The notes beneath the pieces were generated by a model. The model was not told the origin of the DNA. It did not search any database and was given only the letters and a program-made list of their open reading frames with translations. Positions 35,232 through 43,645 of a stretch of DNA of 47,210 bases are shown one piece after another. Position numbers and translations under genes: made by a program. The first letter of the stretch is position 1, and each line of letters starts with the position of its first letter. This DNA comes from S012-113 sp965368405 (GTDB taxonomy: Bacteria; Bacteroidota; Bacteroidia; Cytophagales; Cyclobacteriaceae). The DNA lies in NCBI GenBank assembly GCA_965368405.1, contig CBDUMS010000016.1:1-47210 (forward strand), given 5' to 3'.

Positions 35232-35990
35232 CTATAAAGAGGCCGACTTTTGGTTTCCTTCTAAGATGCTGATAAGTGTAGTTACCCGTTCATTCGGGTA
35301 ATACCGGAGGGCTTCATAAATTAAATTACGTGCCTTTACCCATTGGCTATTGTTTAATTCTCTGATACTTTGATTATAATAAAGCAGACCTAATAGCTCA
35401 TTCCCTACTAATCGCCTCTCAATATTAAATTCGAACGTAATCTGGGTATCTCGATTAGCAAGATTTTCTGTACGATATTTGGTTTTGGCCTCTTGAATTT
35501 CTCTGGCATTAGAGATGACTCCGTTTCGAGGATCGGTAGTCTCAATGAGTATTTCATTATCTGTATCTGGGTTCACCAAAATATAGATATGGTAGTTGGT
35601 TTCTACCAATGCATAATTAATAGAAAGCTCTGTTAGTATAAGGGAATAAACGGTTGTTGCAGTAAGGCAATCATAATCGCCATTAACGAGTGTTTCCGCT
35701 ATTGATGAGTATTGTTGATACTGTTTTAATAACTTCTGGTGAGTATGATAATAAAGATATTCAATGAATTCGGCCTCATCATTATATTGATGTTGCCTCT
35801 TCGCAAGCTGTTCAACTACACGTTCAAATTTTTCTAAGGCAGCATCATCATTGGCTAATCCTGACTTAGCTAAAAAAATGCTTTTAACATCATTTATGCT
35901 AACGCCTCTATTGTTTGATGCAACAGCAATAGAAGCTAATGAACAAATGTAAATTAATATGCCTAACCTAATTCCAACTCCACGTTTCAT
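35232..35990 (-). CDS. Exported transglutaminase-like fold protein
   Basis: A 252-residue protein with an N-terminal signal-like helix (ending near VASNN). The centre shows the spacing of a transglutaminase/cysteine-protease-like triad: C108 in GDYDCLTATTVYSLIL at a helix start, H134 in ETNYHIYILVN and D153 in LIETTDPRNG. The C-terminus (about 195-240) is TPR-like. I recognise the triad pattern but no closer family. Its promoter (candidate TTTG-N20-TACCTTTA, complement of 36018-36049) is overlapped by a phased hexamer array, so control by an OmpR/PhoB-type regulator is possible. Function unknown. Confidence 0.65.
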   Translation of the reverse strand: MKRGVGIRLGILIYICSLASIAVASNNRGVSINDVKSIFLAKSGLANDDAALEKFERVVEQLAKRQHQYNDEAEFIEYLYYHTHQKLLKQYQQYSSIAETLVNGDYDCLTATTVYSLILTELSINYALVETNYHIYILVNPDTDNEILIETTDPRNGVISNAREIQEAKTKYRTENLANRDTQITFEFNIERRLVGNELLGLLYYNQSIRELNNSQWVKARNLIYEALRYYPNERVTTLISILEGNQKSASL

Positions 35991-36000
35991 ATTACCTAAT

Positions 36001-36039
36001 TGTTAACCGTGTTAACATAAAGGTAACATTTTGGTAACA
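36001..36039. promoter_or_regulatory. 11-bp phased hexamer array overlapping the promoter of the transglutaminase-like gene
   Basis: TTAACA (36012-36017), GTAACA (36023-36028) and GTAACA (36034-36039) are spaced exactly five bases apart, with TGTTAA at 36001-36006 one 11-bp step earlier. On the minus strand, a -33-like TTTG (complement of 36046-36049) and a -7-like TACCTTTA (complement of 36018-36025) are 20 bases apart, so the array lies on the promoter. Direct hexamers at 11-bp period are typical of OmpR/PhoB-family binding; TTAACA resembles the PhoP box of Bacillus. The regulator is unknown. Confidence 0.55.
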
Positions 36040-36115
36040 TCTGTGCAAACCCCACCCTCAATGCGCTGTTTATGAACTACTTACATGCTGAATATTTGAT
36101 AGGTGGGGAATAAAA

Positions 36116-36133
36116 AAGAGGCCAAGGCCTCTT
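36116..36133 (-). terminator. Terminator after the TonB-dependent receptor
   Basis: AAGAGGCC (36116-36123) and GGCCTCTT (36126-36133) form a near-perfect hairpin. On the minus strand it is followed by TTTTTTATTCCCC. It lies 28 bases beyond the receptor stop, so it ends that transcript. Confidence 0.7.
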
Positions 36134-36160
36134 CTATATTCACATGATGTTAGGTTCCTT

Positions 36161-38974
36161 CTAGAAAGTATACGAGTACTTTAAAGAAATTTCTGTACCT
36201 GGATTGAAGGATGCATAAGTAGCAGGATTGGCTCCAAATGACTTATAGTTTTGCTCTCGGATATCATTTAAGATATTATCCAGACCTAAGGTAATTCTAG
36301 ATCTGTTCTCTTGTCCAAATCCTTTGTAGGCATTAAAACTTAAACTGTGAAATGGAACCGTATAGACATCAGGAACAAGTCCTGATCCAACGACAGTTAA
36401 TGTTTCTCCTTGAACGTTATATGCAACATTGATATTTAAATCAATCATCGGAATTGCGTAGTTTAAATAGGCATTAACAATGTATGGTGCCTGTCCTGCC
36501 ATAGAACGTGTATCGCTAATTACTTCACCATCCCGTGCAAATTGCTCACGGAATTCTTTTTCTGTTCTTGTTCCAGCGTTATCAACATAAATCGATGTCA
36601 TATCGACAAAAGATTTTACCCAAGAGAAATTAGCTCCTATAGAGAGGTCTTTCAAGGCAGGAGTAATAAATTCCAAGTTTTTACGCATCTCCACTTCAAG
36701 ACCATAAACCCAGCTCTCAGTGGCATTGCGAGGTTTAAGTGCATCTGGGTCTACAGGAAAAGATACCATCTCAATATGATTTTCGAACTGTTTGTAGAAG
36801 CCAGAAACCGCAAACAACTCGCCCGGTCGCATAAAATACTCCCAACGTACATCATAATTATTGATATTGGTTTGAAGCAAGTCTATATTTCCAATGAAAG
36901 TGCGATTTGTCAAAGGATCATAAATCTGAGCAATCGATTTTTCCTTAAAAGAGGGCCTGGCCAATGTTCTATTAAATGAGCCACGCAAATTAGAATTCTC
37001 GTTAACGGCATAAACAACATTCAATGATGGTAAGAGATTAAGTTCGTTCAAGGTCTGCTCATTGGTGTAAACAACGCTACCGGTGTTGTTCTGACCCGTA
37101 TAGTACATGCTTGTCTGCTCAACACGAACACCAAATACTGTCTTAAGTTTAGGCGTCGCTGCTAACTCAGTCATAGCATATCCACTAAAATTAGTTTGCT
37201 GAGCAGAATAACTATTGGTAGGCTCGAAATTTCCTACTACATAATTCCCTATCCGTTCTTCTGGCGTCCAAATGTTCTCTTCCTGAAAGAACCAATCTGG
37301 ATCTGTGGAAATACTTCCTGAGCGCTTGAATCGAAAAACGTAATTGTTGATTTCAAAATCTCTGCTCTTATATAAACCTAATGCACCAAATTTTAACTTG
37401 GAAGCTTTTGCGTAGGGTATAGTAAGGTCTGCTTTAAAGCTTCCATTAAATTCATTCAAATCGCGATAGAATCGTTTGATACCTGCTCCATCGCCAACAT
37501 TCAAAGACGTGTCGCCCTGCGTTACAGAAATTGAAGTAACTCTAAAATCGGGATCATATACTCTCGACCAACTAGTAGCTCCCCGCCATTCAAATTGTGA
37601 TGAATTAAAGTTGTGCTTACCAATAACAATAGCATTTGTCACCGAGCGCTGACTGTAGGTTAATATATCTTCGAGCAAGGTTGCTCCTGTTTGATTGTAA
37701 TTCTCATTTATTCTTTCACTCGCCACTGACTCACCACTTTGGCTACGGAGCAGGCTAAGAGAATAGCTGCTTCGATCTGTCTTGATAGCACCAGAAGCCA
37801 AGGCACTCCAATTAACGGTATGACGCCCTAACGAACCGAGGCGGGTTTCATCTACAAACAAATCTTTTTCAGCTGGTGAAGGGTTTTTCAGGATATTATT
37901 TGATTCCGTCTCACTGAAGAACTCGTAGGTACTTTGGTAGTTAAGAACAAAATTATATCCTATGGTTGCCCTGCTTCTGTCGATCTGGTTACCTGTATTA
38001 AAAGTGAAACTACCACTTGGCAAGGCATTCATTTTCTGAGCTGCCATCTGAGGGTAAAAGCTTCTGGTTAATTCCTCGAGCTTCGGATCTCTTCTTACTT
38101 CAGGCGGAATTTCAGTCATTTTATCAAAAGGCAATGCTCGTTGACCGTTATCAAAACCCAGCCAATCTGTAGGGCTGCCTTTATATAAGATAAAATCATT
38201 GCTAAACTGAACATTAGGGTTAACGGATAAGCCTAATGAGAAAGAAGTGTTTTTTTGATCTGGGAAATCTTTAGTTTCTATATCTACAATTCCACCGGTG
38301 AAATCACCAAATAAATTCGGTGAGAACGTCTTATAAACCATAACATTATCCAATACAGCTGTTGGAAAGATGTCGATCTGGACCGAATTTTTATCGGGAT
38401 CAAGGCCAGGAATGTCCATTCCGTTCAATGTAGTTTTCGTATAACGATCACCTAGACCTCGAACGTAAACATATTTCCCACCTTCCACAGATACTCCAGT
38501 TACCCTTTTAATAGCTCCAGATAAATCCGAGTCTCCTACTTTTTTAAAAGTCTGATTTGAAATACCATCTGCAACGTTTATCGCTTTTTTCTGCGCGGCT
38601 AATAGACCGGCTTCAGAATCTTTGACTGCTGCAGCTGTTACCACAACGGCTTCGAGTTGCTCAACATCGTTTTTCATGGTAACATCGAGCGTAGTAACTT
38701 CTTCAGCAATAATTACAACATCGCTTACGGTAATCATTGCATACGAAATTGAAGAATATACAATATTGTATTTACCGGGCGCCAGAGGAAGTGAGTAGTC
38801 GCCATTAAAATCCGCTACAGTGCCGTTTGTCGTACCTTCAACATATATATTGGTGCCGATTAGCCCTTCACCAAATTCTTCATCGATTACCCGGCCACGA
38901 AGAAAACCATTTTGAGCAAAAAGGTTTAGCGAGAGAGTTGTTGCTATGCTTAGCAACAGTATTATTTTTTTCAT
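36161..38974 (-). CDS. TonB-dependent outer-membrane receptor with carboxypeptidase-like N-terminal domain
   Basis: A 937-residue protein. A signal peptide (cleavage near LNLFAQ) is followed by a CarboxypepD_reg-like domain (about 22-105, with GRVIDEEFGEGLIGTNIYVE), a plug domain (VEGGKYVYVRGLGDRYTKTT, LNGMDIPGLDPDKNSVQIDI) and a barrel of about 700 residues ending in Phe (SLKYSYTF). It imports an unknown ligand. It has its own strong promoter candidate (39001-39033) and terminator. The neighbouring beta-helix lipoprotein is transcribed in the same direction, a pairing seen elsewhere. No SusD-like gene is adjacent, so glycan uptake is not suggested. Confidence 0.93.
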   Translation of the reverse strand: MKKIILLLSIATTLSLNLFAQNGFLRGRVIDEEFGEGLIGTNIYVEGTTNGTVADFNGDYSLPLAPGKYNIVYSSISYAMITVSDVVIIAEEVTTLDVTMKNDVEQLEAVVVTAAAVKDSEAGLLAAQKKAINVADGISNQTFKKVGDSDLSGAIKRVTGVSVEGGKYVYVRGLGDRYTKTTLNGMDIPGLDPDKNSVQIDIFPTAVLDNVMVYKTFSPNLFGDFTGGIVDIETKDFPDQKNTSFSLGLSVNPNVQFSNDFILYKGSPTDWLGFDNGQRALPFDKMTEIPPEVRRDPKLEELTRSFYPQMAAQKMNALPSGSFTFNTGNQIDRSRATIGYNFVLNYQSTYEFFSETESNNILKNPSPAEKDLFVDETRLGSLGRHTVNWSALASGAIKTDRSSYSLSLLRSQSGESVASERINENYNQTGATLLEDILTYSQRSVTNAIVIGKHNFNSSQFEWRGATSWSRVYDPDFRVTSISVTQGDTSLNVGDGAGIKRFYRDLNEFNGSFKADLTIPYAKASKLKFGALGLYKSRDFEINNYVFRFKRSGSISTDPDWFFQEENIWTPEERIGNYVVGNFEPTNSYSAQQTNFSGYAMTELAATPKLKTVFGVRVEQTSMYYTGQNNTGSVVYTNEQTLNELNLLPSLNVVYAVNENSNLRGSFNRTLARPSFKEKSIAQIYDPLTNRTFIGNIDLLQTNINNYDVRWEYFMRPGELFAVSGFYKQFENHIEMVSFPVDPDALKPRNATESWVYGLEVEMRKNLEFITPALKDLSIGANFSWVKSFVDMTSIYVDNAGTRTEKEFREQFARDGEVISDTRSMAGQAPYIVNAYLNYAIPMIDLNINVAYNVQGETLTVVGSGLVPDVYTVPFHSLSFNAYKGFGQENRSRITLGLDNILNDIREQNYKSFGANPATYASFNPGTEISLKYSYTF

Positions 38975-39000
38975 ATTTTTTTAAGTCCTGGAATTGACTA

Positions 39001-39033
39001 CAAAGGTATTTTGGTGGAGAAGGTTCCAGCCAA
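39001..39033 (-). promoter_or_regulatory. Promoter of the TonB-dependent receptor
   Basis: On the minus strand TACCTTTG (complement of 39001-39008) matches TAnnTTTG exactly, and TTG (39031-39033) lies 22 bases upstream, close to the usual Bacteroidota spacing. The start codon is 27 bases downstream. A single TGTTAA-type hexamer (39073-39078) lies about 40 bases further upstream. Confidence 0.5.
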
Positions 39034-39121
39034 GACAACGTTTATATAATTATTAATTATATATTATCGAAATGTTAACTCGTCTGCAAATCCTTCTTTA
39101 TCAACACTTTACAATAAAAAA

Positions 39122-39146
39122 GGGAGGGCCTCCAGGCAGCCCTCCC
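39122..39146 (-). terminator. Strong intrinsic terminator after the beta-helix lipoprotein gene
   Basis: GGGAGGGC (39122-39129) pairs perfectly with GCCCTCCC (39139-39146). On the minus strand it is followed by TTTTTTATTG, so it ends the lipoprotein transcript and isolates it from the receptor gene. Confidence 0.8.
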
Positions 39147-39183
39147 AATCAGTTCTAAGTGATTAACTTAAAACCTTGTCATA

Positions 39184-40464
39184 TTAATTATCTAATAATC
39201 CGTTTATTGATGCGGCTGTCCATGAGGCAAAGACCGTTGTATTCGCACCCGCGGCTCCCGATGAAGGAACTGAAGCATTATCCGCTGCAGTTTGATCATC
39301 CGATGAAACCGTGCAATCAGCAGATTCGTCATCATTTTTAGAAGCTGTATAAACTTCTATGCCTGTAAAATTAGAATTCATAAGCTTTAAAGGCACATTC
39401 GAACTTGCATCGGTTAAGTGTAACCACGCATCTTCCGAAGCATCTGCGCAATCATTGCTGTATGAAGCTCTAACCTTTAGTAAGTCATCGCCGTCTTCAT
39501 AACCAGAGAAGATGACATCTTTTATTGTTCCTTGTGCTTTCGATTTTAAATCAGCAGGCGTACCGCCATCTACACCGCCAAGTGATGCAATCAAACCATT
39601 TTGAAGTGTAAAAAGCCCTTCGGTATAAGTTTCTCCTTCAGGTCCATCTATTTCCAAACCTTCATCGGTGTCGGTGCCGCCATGATAGATCACAAAGTTA
39701 TCGACCGTGCCAGCATAGTTCTGATCAATATCCAAACCATCATCCCCCTGATAACTCACAATGGCATTGGTTACATTAACCGTTCCGCCAAAGAATTCAA
39801 TACCATCATCCAGTGTTGCAAAAACCTCGACGTTGCTAATAGTTGTACCAGCGCCTACGCCTCCAAGAGTAATACCATTTATCTCGTTGCCTTCTACTAT
39901 CAACACCCCACCGTGACGAACAGATACATATTCTATAGTACCTGAGTTATCGTTAGCGTTGGTACCACCGTACCGTCCAAATCCCTCTTCGGCAGGAATC
40001 CCTTCTATTTGACCCTCGGTGTCATCTGTCTCCGTTGATACCGGCGCATTTCCTAGAATAATTAGTCCGCCCCAAAGTTCTTTGTCCTCAGAGCCAAGAT
40101 TAGTGCCAATAAGCTGACCCAACTGTATGTTATCTTCAGCAGAAGTGAAAATTATCGGAGCAGCCGCAGTGCCTTTAGCTTCAATTTTTCCTCCGCGAGC
40201 AATTACTAATGCCGAAGCAGCAGATCCTGTACCAAGCTGTCCTTTAATTATTGTACCCGGTTCAATGGTTAAGGTTACGCCACTCTCAACATAAGCTTTG
40301 CCTTGAATCTCCCAAATTTTATCTGCAGTTAACGTTCTGTTTTCAGATATTGCTCCAGATAATACTTGTTCGTTAGGATTACCTGGGTTTTCGGTTCCGC
40401 CGTCATCACATGCCTGAAGCACGACCATTGAAGTAAAGAACATTATTAGCAATTGTTTTCTCAT
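39184..40464 (-). CDS. Exported right-handed beta-helix-like lipoprotein
   Basis: A 426-residue lipoprotein; the ATG at 40464 opens MRKQLLIMFF and the lipobox LQAC (Cys19). The ORF could be extended upstream to 40512, but the upstream part lacks a signal sequence. After the linker, SENRTLTADKIWEIQG leads into repeats such as GVTLTIEPGTIIKGQLG, ISNVEVFATLDDGIEFFGGT and AIVSYQGDDGLDIDQNY, the pattern of a parallel beta-helix. Asp and Gly are abundant. Genes like this have been misannotated as multidrug transporters. A phased hexamer array lies upstream, and the product may act with the adjacent TonB-dependent receptor; that is inference. Confidence 0.75.
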   Translation of the reverse strand: MRKQLLIMFFTSMVVLQACDDGGTENPGNPNEQVLSGAISENRTLTADKIWEIQGKAYVESGVTLTIEPGTIIKGQLGTGSAASALVIARGGKIEAKGTAAAPIIFTSAEDNIQLGQLIGTNLGSEDKELWGGLIILGNAPVSTETDDTEGQIEGIPAEEGFGRYGGTNANDNSGTIEYVSVRHGGVLIVEGNEINGITLGGVGAGTTISNVEVFATLDDGIEFFGGTVNVTNAIVSYQGDDGLDIDQNYAGTVDNFVIYHGGTDTDEGLEIDGPEGETYTEGLFTLQNGLIASLGGVDGGTPADLKSKAQGTIKDVIFSGYEDGDDLLKVRASYSNDCADASEDAWLHLTDASSNVPLKLMNSNFTGIEVYTASKNDDESADCTVSSDDQTAADNASVPSSGAAGANTTVFASWTAASINGLLDN

Positions 40465-40518
40465 CTTATTATTAGATTTATTTATGTTAAATTTCACATT
40501 ACAAAATTTCAAATACTA

Positions 40519-40557
40519 TGTTAACTCCTATGTACTTCGATGTTAAAGAAATGTTAA
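40519..40557. promoter_or_regulatory. 11-bp phased TTAACA hexamer array upstream of the beta-helix lipoprotein
   Basis: Read on the plus strand, TGTTAA occurs at 40519-40524, 40541-40546 and 40552-40557; ATGTAC (40530-40535) fills the missing 11-bp step. On the minus strand the hexamers read TTAACA in the direction of the lipoprotein gene, 55-93 bases upstream of its ATG. Another TGTTAA is at 40485-40490, one base out of register. Direct hexamers with 5-base spacers are typical of OmpR/PhoB regulators and match the form of a Bacillus PhoP box. The regulator and signal are not known. Confidence 0.55.
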
Positions 40558-40628
40558 GTTTGAGAAACATTTTTTATGTTGATGTGAACAGAATATAGAA
40601 AAAGGAACTACACAGCTAATTTGAAGAT

Positions 40629-42314
40629 ATGAACAAAGGATTTTCTTTTTTACTTTTTACCGTCGTGACTTTCCTGATGGCCAATATTGAAGGCTATTCA
40701 CAAAATGATAATCTTAGAAGATCGATAAAAGTTGATCTTCTTCAAGAACAAAACTTACCCTTTATGCGTCAGGGTGCTGAGTTGAGCAGAATTCTTGTGG
40801 ATGCGGTAAAAGGAGGACGAATTACGGCCTATTCATTCGATGATTTCAACAACAGTCCTACTGTATTATCCATAGATGACTTCATGCAAAATTTAGCGTT
40901 ACCGTTCTACTTTGAGGAATGGGACCCCTCAATCAACTACCTCGAAGCTGATTATGTATTGTATAACGGACAAGCATATACTGCCAGCGGAGGTGGTTCC
41001 AATATAGGAAACCAACCAAGTAATAGCTCTAACTTTTGGAGTCTAGCCCCTAAATCCTACTTTTTACCCTACGAAATGTCTCTTATTGAGTTAGATGAGC
41101 AGCCAGTAGATGGGAGTTGGCAGCTCCAGTTTGTCCACTTATATATTCCAGCAGCGTATACAGAAACCGGATTATCAAAATATCTCGGTTCATTCGAAGC
41201 CAATGAGGCTATTAAGATTCTGAACGAAAGTGGGTTTGTATGGTATAATCAATACTATTCTAATGGTGATATTTTAGCACCGATGGGGCATGTGGTTGGG
41301 GGTGTATATTTAAGTAATTATGATGATTCTGCGCTAAAGTCGTTAGTGCAAAATGATTATCCGCTAGATGATGAGGTGATAGCTAGAATGGCCAACTCGA
41401 CCTACCCAGGAGAAAATCTACGCGTATTGTATCGTTATACTAACTCAGGAATCGATTCGGTATATATCACGTCGGTTGATTTCAATGATATTATTGACTC
41501 CATTAGTTTTAATCTGAAAAAAGGAGAAGAAACAGCATTACATCGATTAGGCGATGCTGTCATGATGAATAAACTTAAAGGCAATCAGCAAGATAATCAA
41601 CTAACAAATTTTGAGGAGGCTAATCGAATAAAATCAAAGGGGAGGCTTAAGCGAAAATTAGAGACAACAACTCGCGAAAGAATTGATTTTGAAGTATATG
41701 GCAATTCCTTACAAAGCCAGCATCTCAGTATAATGGTTGGAAATATTATTGAGGCTTCAAATAACGGCTCTATCTCTTTATACGAGCCCAGAAGCTTGTT
41801 CGACAAAGCAATAGATCCACAACTGGCCAACGAGCCTTTCGTTGCTGATTATGTAGAACTTTATGTCGAAGACCCGGAGTTGTATGATCCGAATACTACC
41901 TATGCACAATATGAAACCGTAAGTTTTGAGGGTCTCTCCTATGTTTCTCAAAAAAATAATAATAAGGGAAATACTCCAGCCTTTAATCCTCAAGACTGGC
42001 AGCAGATTGAATTAGATAAGGCTTACTATTCAGCTGATGTTATAACGATACTAGATATCGATTATCGATTAGTCTTTAAAACCAACGGCAAAATCAAACG
42101 CAAAAAACCAGAAACTGTTGCATTGATAGTGCCTGGAAAATTTACTGTCGATGGTATCAATCTCAATCTGGGCACCATTGACTTCAAGCTGCTCGAACAT
42201 TATGCAAAAAAAAACAAGAAGACCTGGCGAGGGTTTCTAGACATAATTCAAGACCAGCAAAGCCTGAGGTTTCAGATGTTGGATTACACCCCACTAGTTG
42301 AATATAAACGATAA
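40629..42314 (+). CDS. GldN paralogue with two GldN-like modules and CBM5/12-like inserts
   Basis: A 561-residue exported protein (signal peptide ending EGYSQ). Residues 49-91 and 358-401 both align with GldN residues 68-110: VLIEAVKNDEITTYY in GldN, ILVDAVKGGRITAYS and MVGNIIEASNNGSISLY here. FVWYNQYYSNGDI corresponds to ALWYNQYNSAENR. Residues 99-140 and 419-461 each carry a short module with Y..D.V.YNG..Y.A, N..GN.P and W that looks like CBM5/12. So the protein appears to be a tandem duplication of a GldN unit. It may be a T9SS or gliding accessory protein; no experimental analogue is known to me. It is followed by a potassium channel and a TetR gene. Confidence 0.7.
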   Translation: MNKGFSFLLFTVVTFLMANIEGYSQNDNLRRSIKVDLLQEQNLPFMRQGAELSRILVDAVKGGRITAYSFDDFNNSPTVLSIDDFMQNLALPFYFEEWDPSINYLEADYVLYNGQAYTASGGGSNIGNQPSNSSNFWSLAPKSYFLPYEMSLIELDEQPVDGSWQLQFVHLYIPAAYTETGLSKYLGSFEANEAIKILNESGFVWYNQYYSNGDILAPMGHVVGGVYLSNYDDSALKSLVQNDYPLDDEVIARMANSTYPGENLRVLYRYTNSGIDSVYITSVDFNDIIDSISFNLKKGEETALHRLGDAVMMNKLKGNQQDNQLTNFEEANRIKSKGRLKRKLETTTRERIDFEVYGNSLQSQHLSIMVGNIIEASNNGSISLYEPRSLFDKAIDPQLANEPFVADYVELYVEDPELYDPNTTYAQYETVSFEGLSYVSQKNNNKGNTPAFNPQDWQQIELDKAYYSADVITILDIDYRLVFKTNGKIKRKKPETVALIVPGKFTVDGINLNLGTIDFKLLEHYAKKNKKTWRGFLDIIQDQQSLRFQMLDYTPLVEYKR

Positions 42315-42356
42315 ATGAAATTAGTAACTTTGGTAGACATCTGAAAAGAATGAAAT

Positions 42357-43025
42357 ATGGCTATCGTTAAAAATTTAGTTGGTTATCTGTACAAGGAGCG
42401 CTATCAGTACGTTTTTACTTCATTGGTGTTGCTCATTCTGCTTCCTCCTTTTCTGCTAACCCTGCCCTATCTAAAATATGTTATTTACTTATTGCTCACC
42501 CTTGTCCTTCTAACTTGTTTTATTATAGTTTTTGGAGACTCTAAAAAAGGAAAACTTGTAACCATTATTTCCTTTAGTGTTCTGTGCTATCTCTGGTCCA
42601 TTATGATCACAAATAGTGGACATATTGTTTTTAACCTAGTAAATAACCTTATTCTAACAAGCTTCTTTCTTCTCACTTTCAGAAAAATTGTAATCGAGAT
42701 CTTCAGCCTTGAAAAAGTAACCTTCCAAGTTGTACTCGGCGCCATCGGCGCGTATCTACTACTTGGATTAACAGGCGCATTTTTATTCGAGATAATTGAA
42801 CTGTTATATCCTAACTCATTTACCAATGCTGCAGTTTTTTCAGGTTTTTACGCTGAAATATATTTAAGCTTTATTACGATTTCTACACTTGGCTACGGCG
42901 ACATCACTCCAATTAGCCCGCAGGGGCAAGCGGTAGCTATCTTTGTTTCTATTTCCGGACAGCTATATCTAACTATACTTATGGCAATGTTAGTGGGCAA
43001 ATTCCTTAAAGATACTGATTGGTAA
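42357..43025 (+). CDS. Potassium channel family protein
   Basis: A 222-residue protein with about six hydrophobic segments and a pore loop. The selectivity filter TLGYGD is at residues 177-182 in SFITISTLGYGDITPIS, and the final helix (191-215) follows. The helix before the pore (VTFQVVLGAIGAYLLLGLTG) is the S5-like helix; no Arg/Lys-rich S4 voltage sensor is apparent. There is no cytoplasmic RCK domain. It would conduct potassium. It begins 43 bases after the GldN paralogue and shares its stop with the TetR start (TAATG). Confidence 0.85.
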   Translation: MAIVKNLVGYLYKERYQYVFTSLVLLILLPPFLLTLPYLKYVIYLLLTLVLLTCFIIVFGDSKKGKLVTIISFSVLCYLWSIMITNSGHIVFNLVNNLILTSFFLLTFRKIVIEIFSLEKVTFQVVLGAIGAYLLLGLTGAFLFEIIELLYPNSFTNAAVFSGFYAEIYLSFITISTLGYGDITPISPQGQAVAIFVSISGQLYLTILMAMLVGKFLKDTDW

Positions 43026-43645
43026 TGCCTAGAGACACTTTTCTTAAACTTGATGATAATAAACGCAAGCTCTTCATGCACGAGGCATACAAGGAGTTCT
43101 CCATAAATAACTATGAAGGCGCCTCTATAACTCATTTGGTTAAGTCATTAGGTATTGCAAAGGGCAGTGTCTATCAATATTTTAATGACAAGGAAGATCT
43201 TTACTGTTATTTAGTTGAAGATGCCAGCTTACGATTGAGCGATTTACTCGAAAAAGCATGCCCTTTTAAGGGTGAGGAATTCTTTGAATATTATAAGAAA
43301 CTCTTAATTGTTGAATTAAAGTTTTATCTCAGTTTTCCGAAATATGCCAAACTGTTTCAACAGGTAAATGCCGGTGCAAAGACTATTGATCGTAAACTTG
43401 CTAAGCATATCAGCCATGCTAATATCACCCGTATTAAGTTTGCTCTACCCTTAGCACAACATGCCAATCAGGTGGGGCTAACTATCTTAAGCAGATCGCC
43501 ACTACTGATTTTTAGTATGCTTACAGAAAATATCGACGTCGAGCAAATAATTAATGGCGGTGATCCCATCTATATGGAGGCAGACCAACTCCTGGAACTA
43601 AGCTCCAATTATGTAAATCAGCTAGAGCGAGGCCTTATTGTTTAG
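43025..43645 (+). CDS. TetR family transcriptional regulator
   Basis: A 206-residue regulator. The ATG at 43025-43027 overlaps the TAA stop of the channel gene (TAATG), so it is preferred to the TTG at 43019. The N-terminal helix-turn-helix is visible: FSINNYEGASITHLVKSLG, then IAKGSVYQYFNDKEDLYCYL. The C-terminal ligand domain is lineage-specific. The translational coupling suggests that it controls the channel, or the operon as a whole, but no operator can be named. It is convergent with the M14 peptidase, with the stops overlapping by 11 bases. Confidence 0.88.
   Translation: MPRDTFLKLDDNKRKLFMHEAYKEFSINNYEGASITHLVKSLGIAKGSVYQYFNDKEDLYCYLVEDASLRLSDLLEKACPFKGEEFFEYYKKLLIVELKFYLSFPKYAKLFQQVNAGAKTIDRKLAKHISHANITRIKFALPLAQHANQVGLTILSRSPLLIFSMLTENIDVEQIINGGDPIYMEADQLLELSSNYVNQLERGLIV

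Noticed and set aside
39073..39078. Single TGTTAA upstream of the TonB receptor promoter as a Pho-like site
   Set aside because: Neighbouring 11-bp steps (TATTAT and CTGCAA) match poorly, so one hexamer alone is not evidence of an array.
40465..40512. Extension of the beta-helix lipoprotein to an ATG at 40512
   Set aside because: The extra 16 residues precede the lipoprotein signal peptide and would disrupt it; the ATG at 40464 places the lipobox normally.
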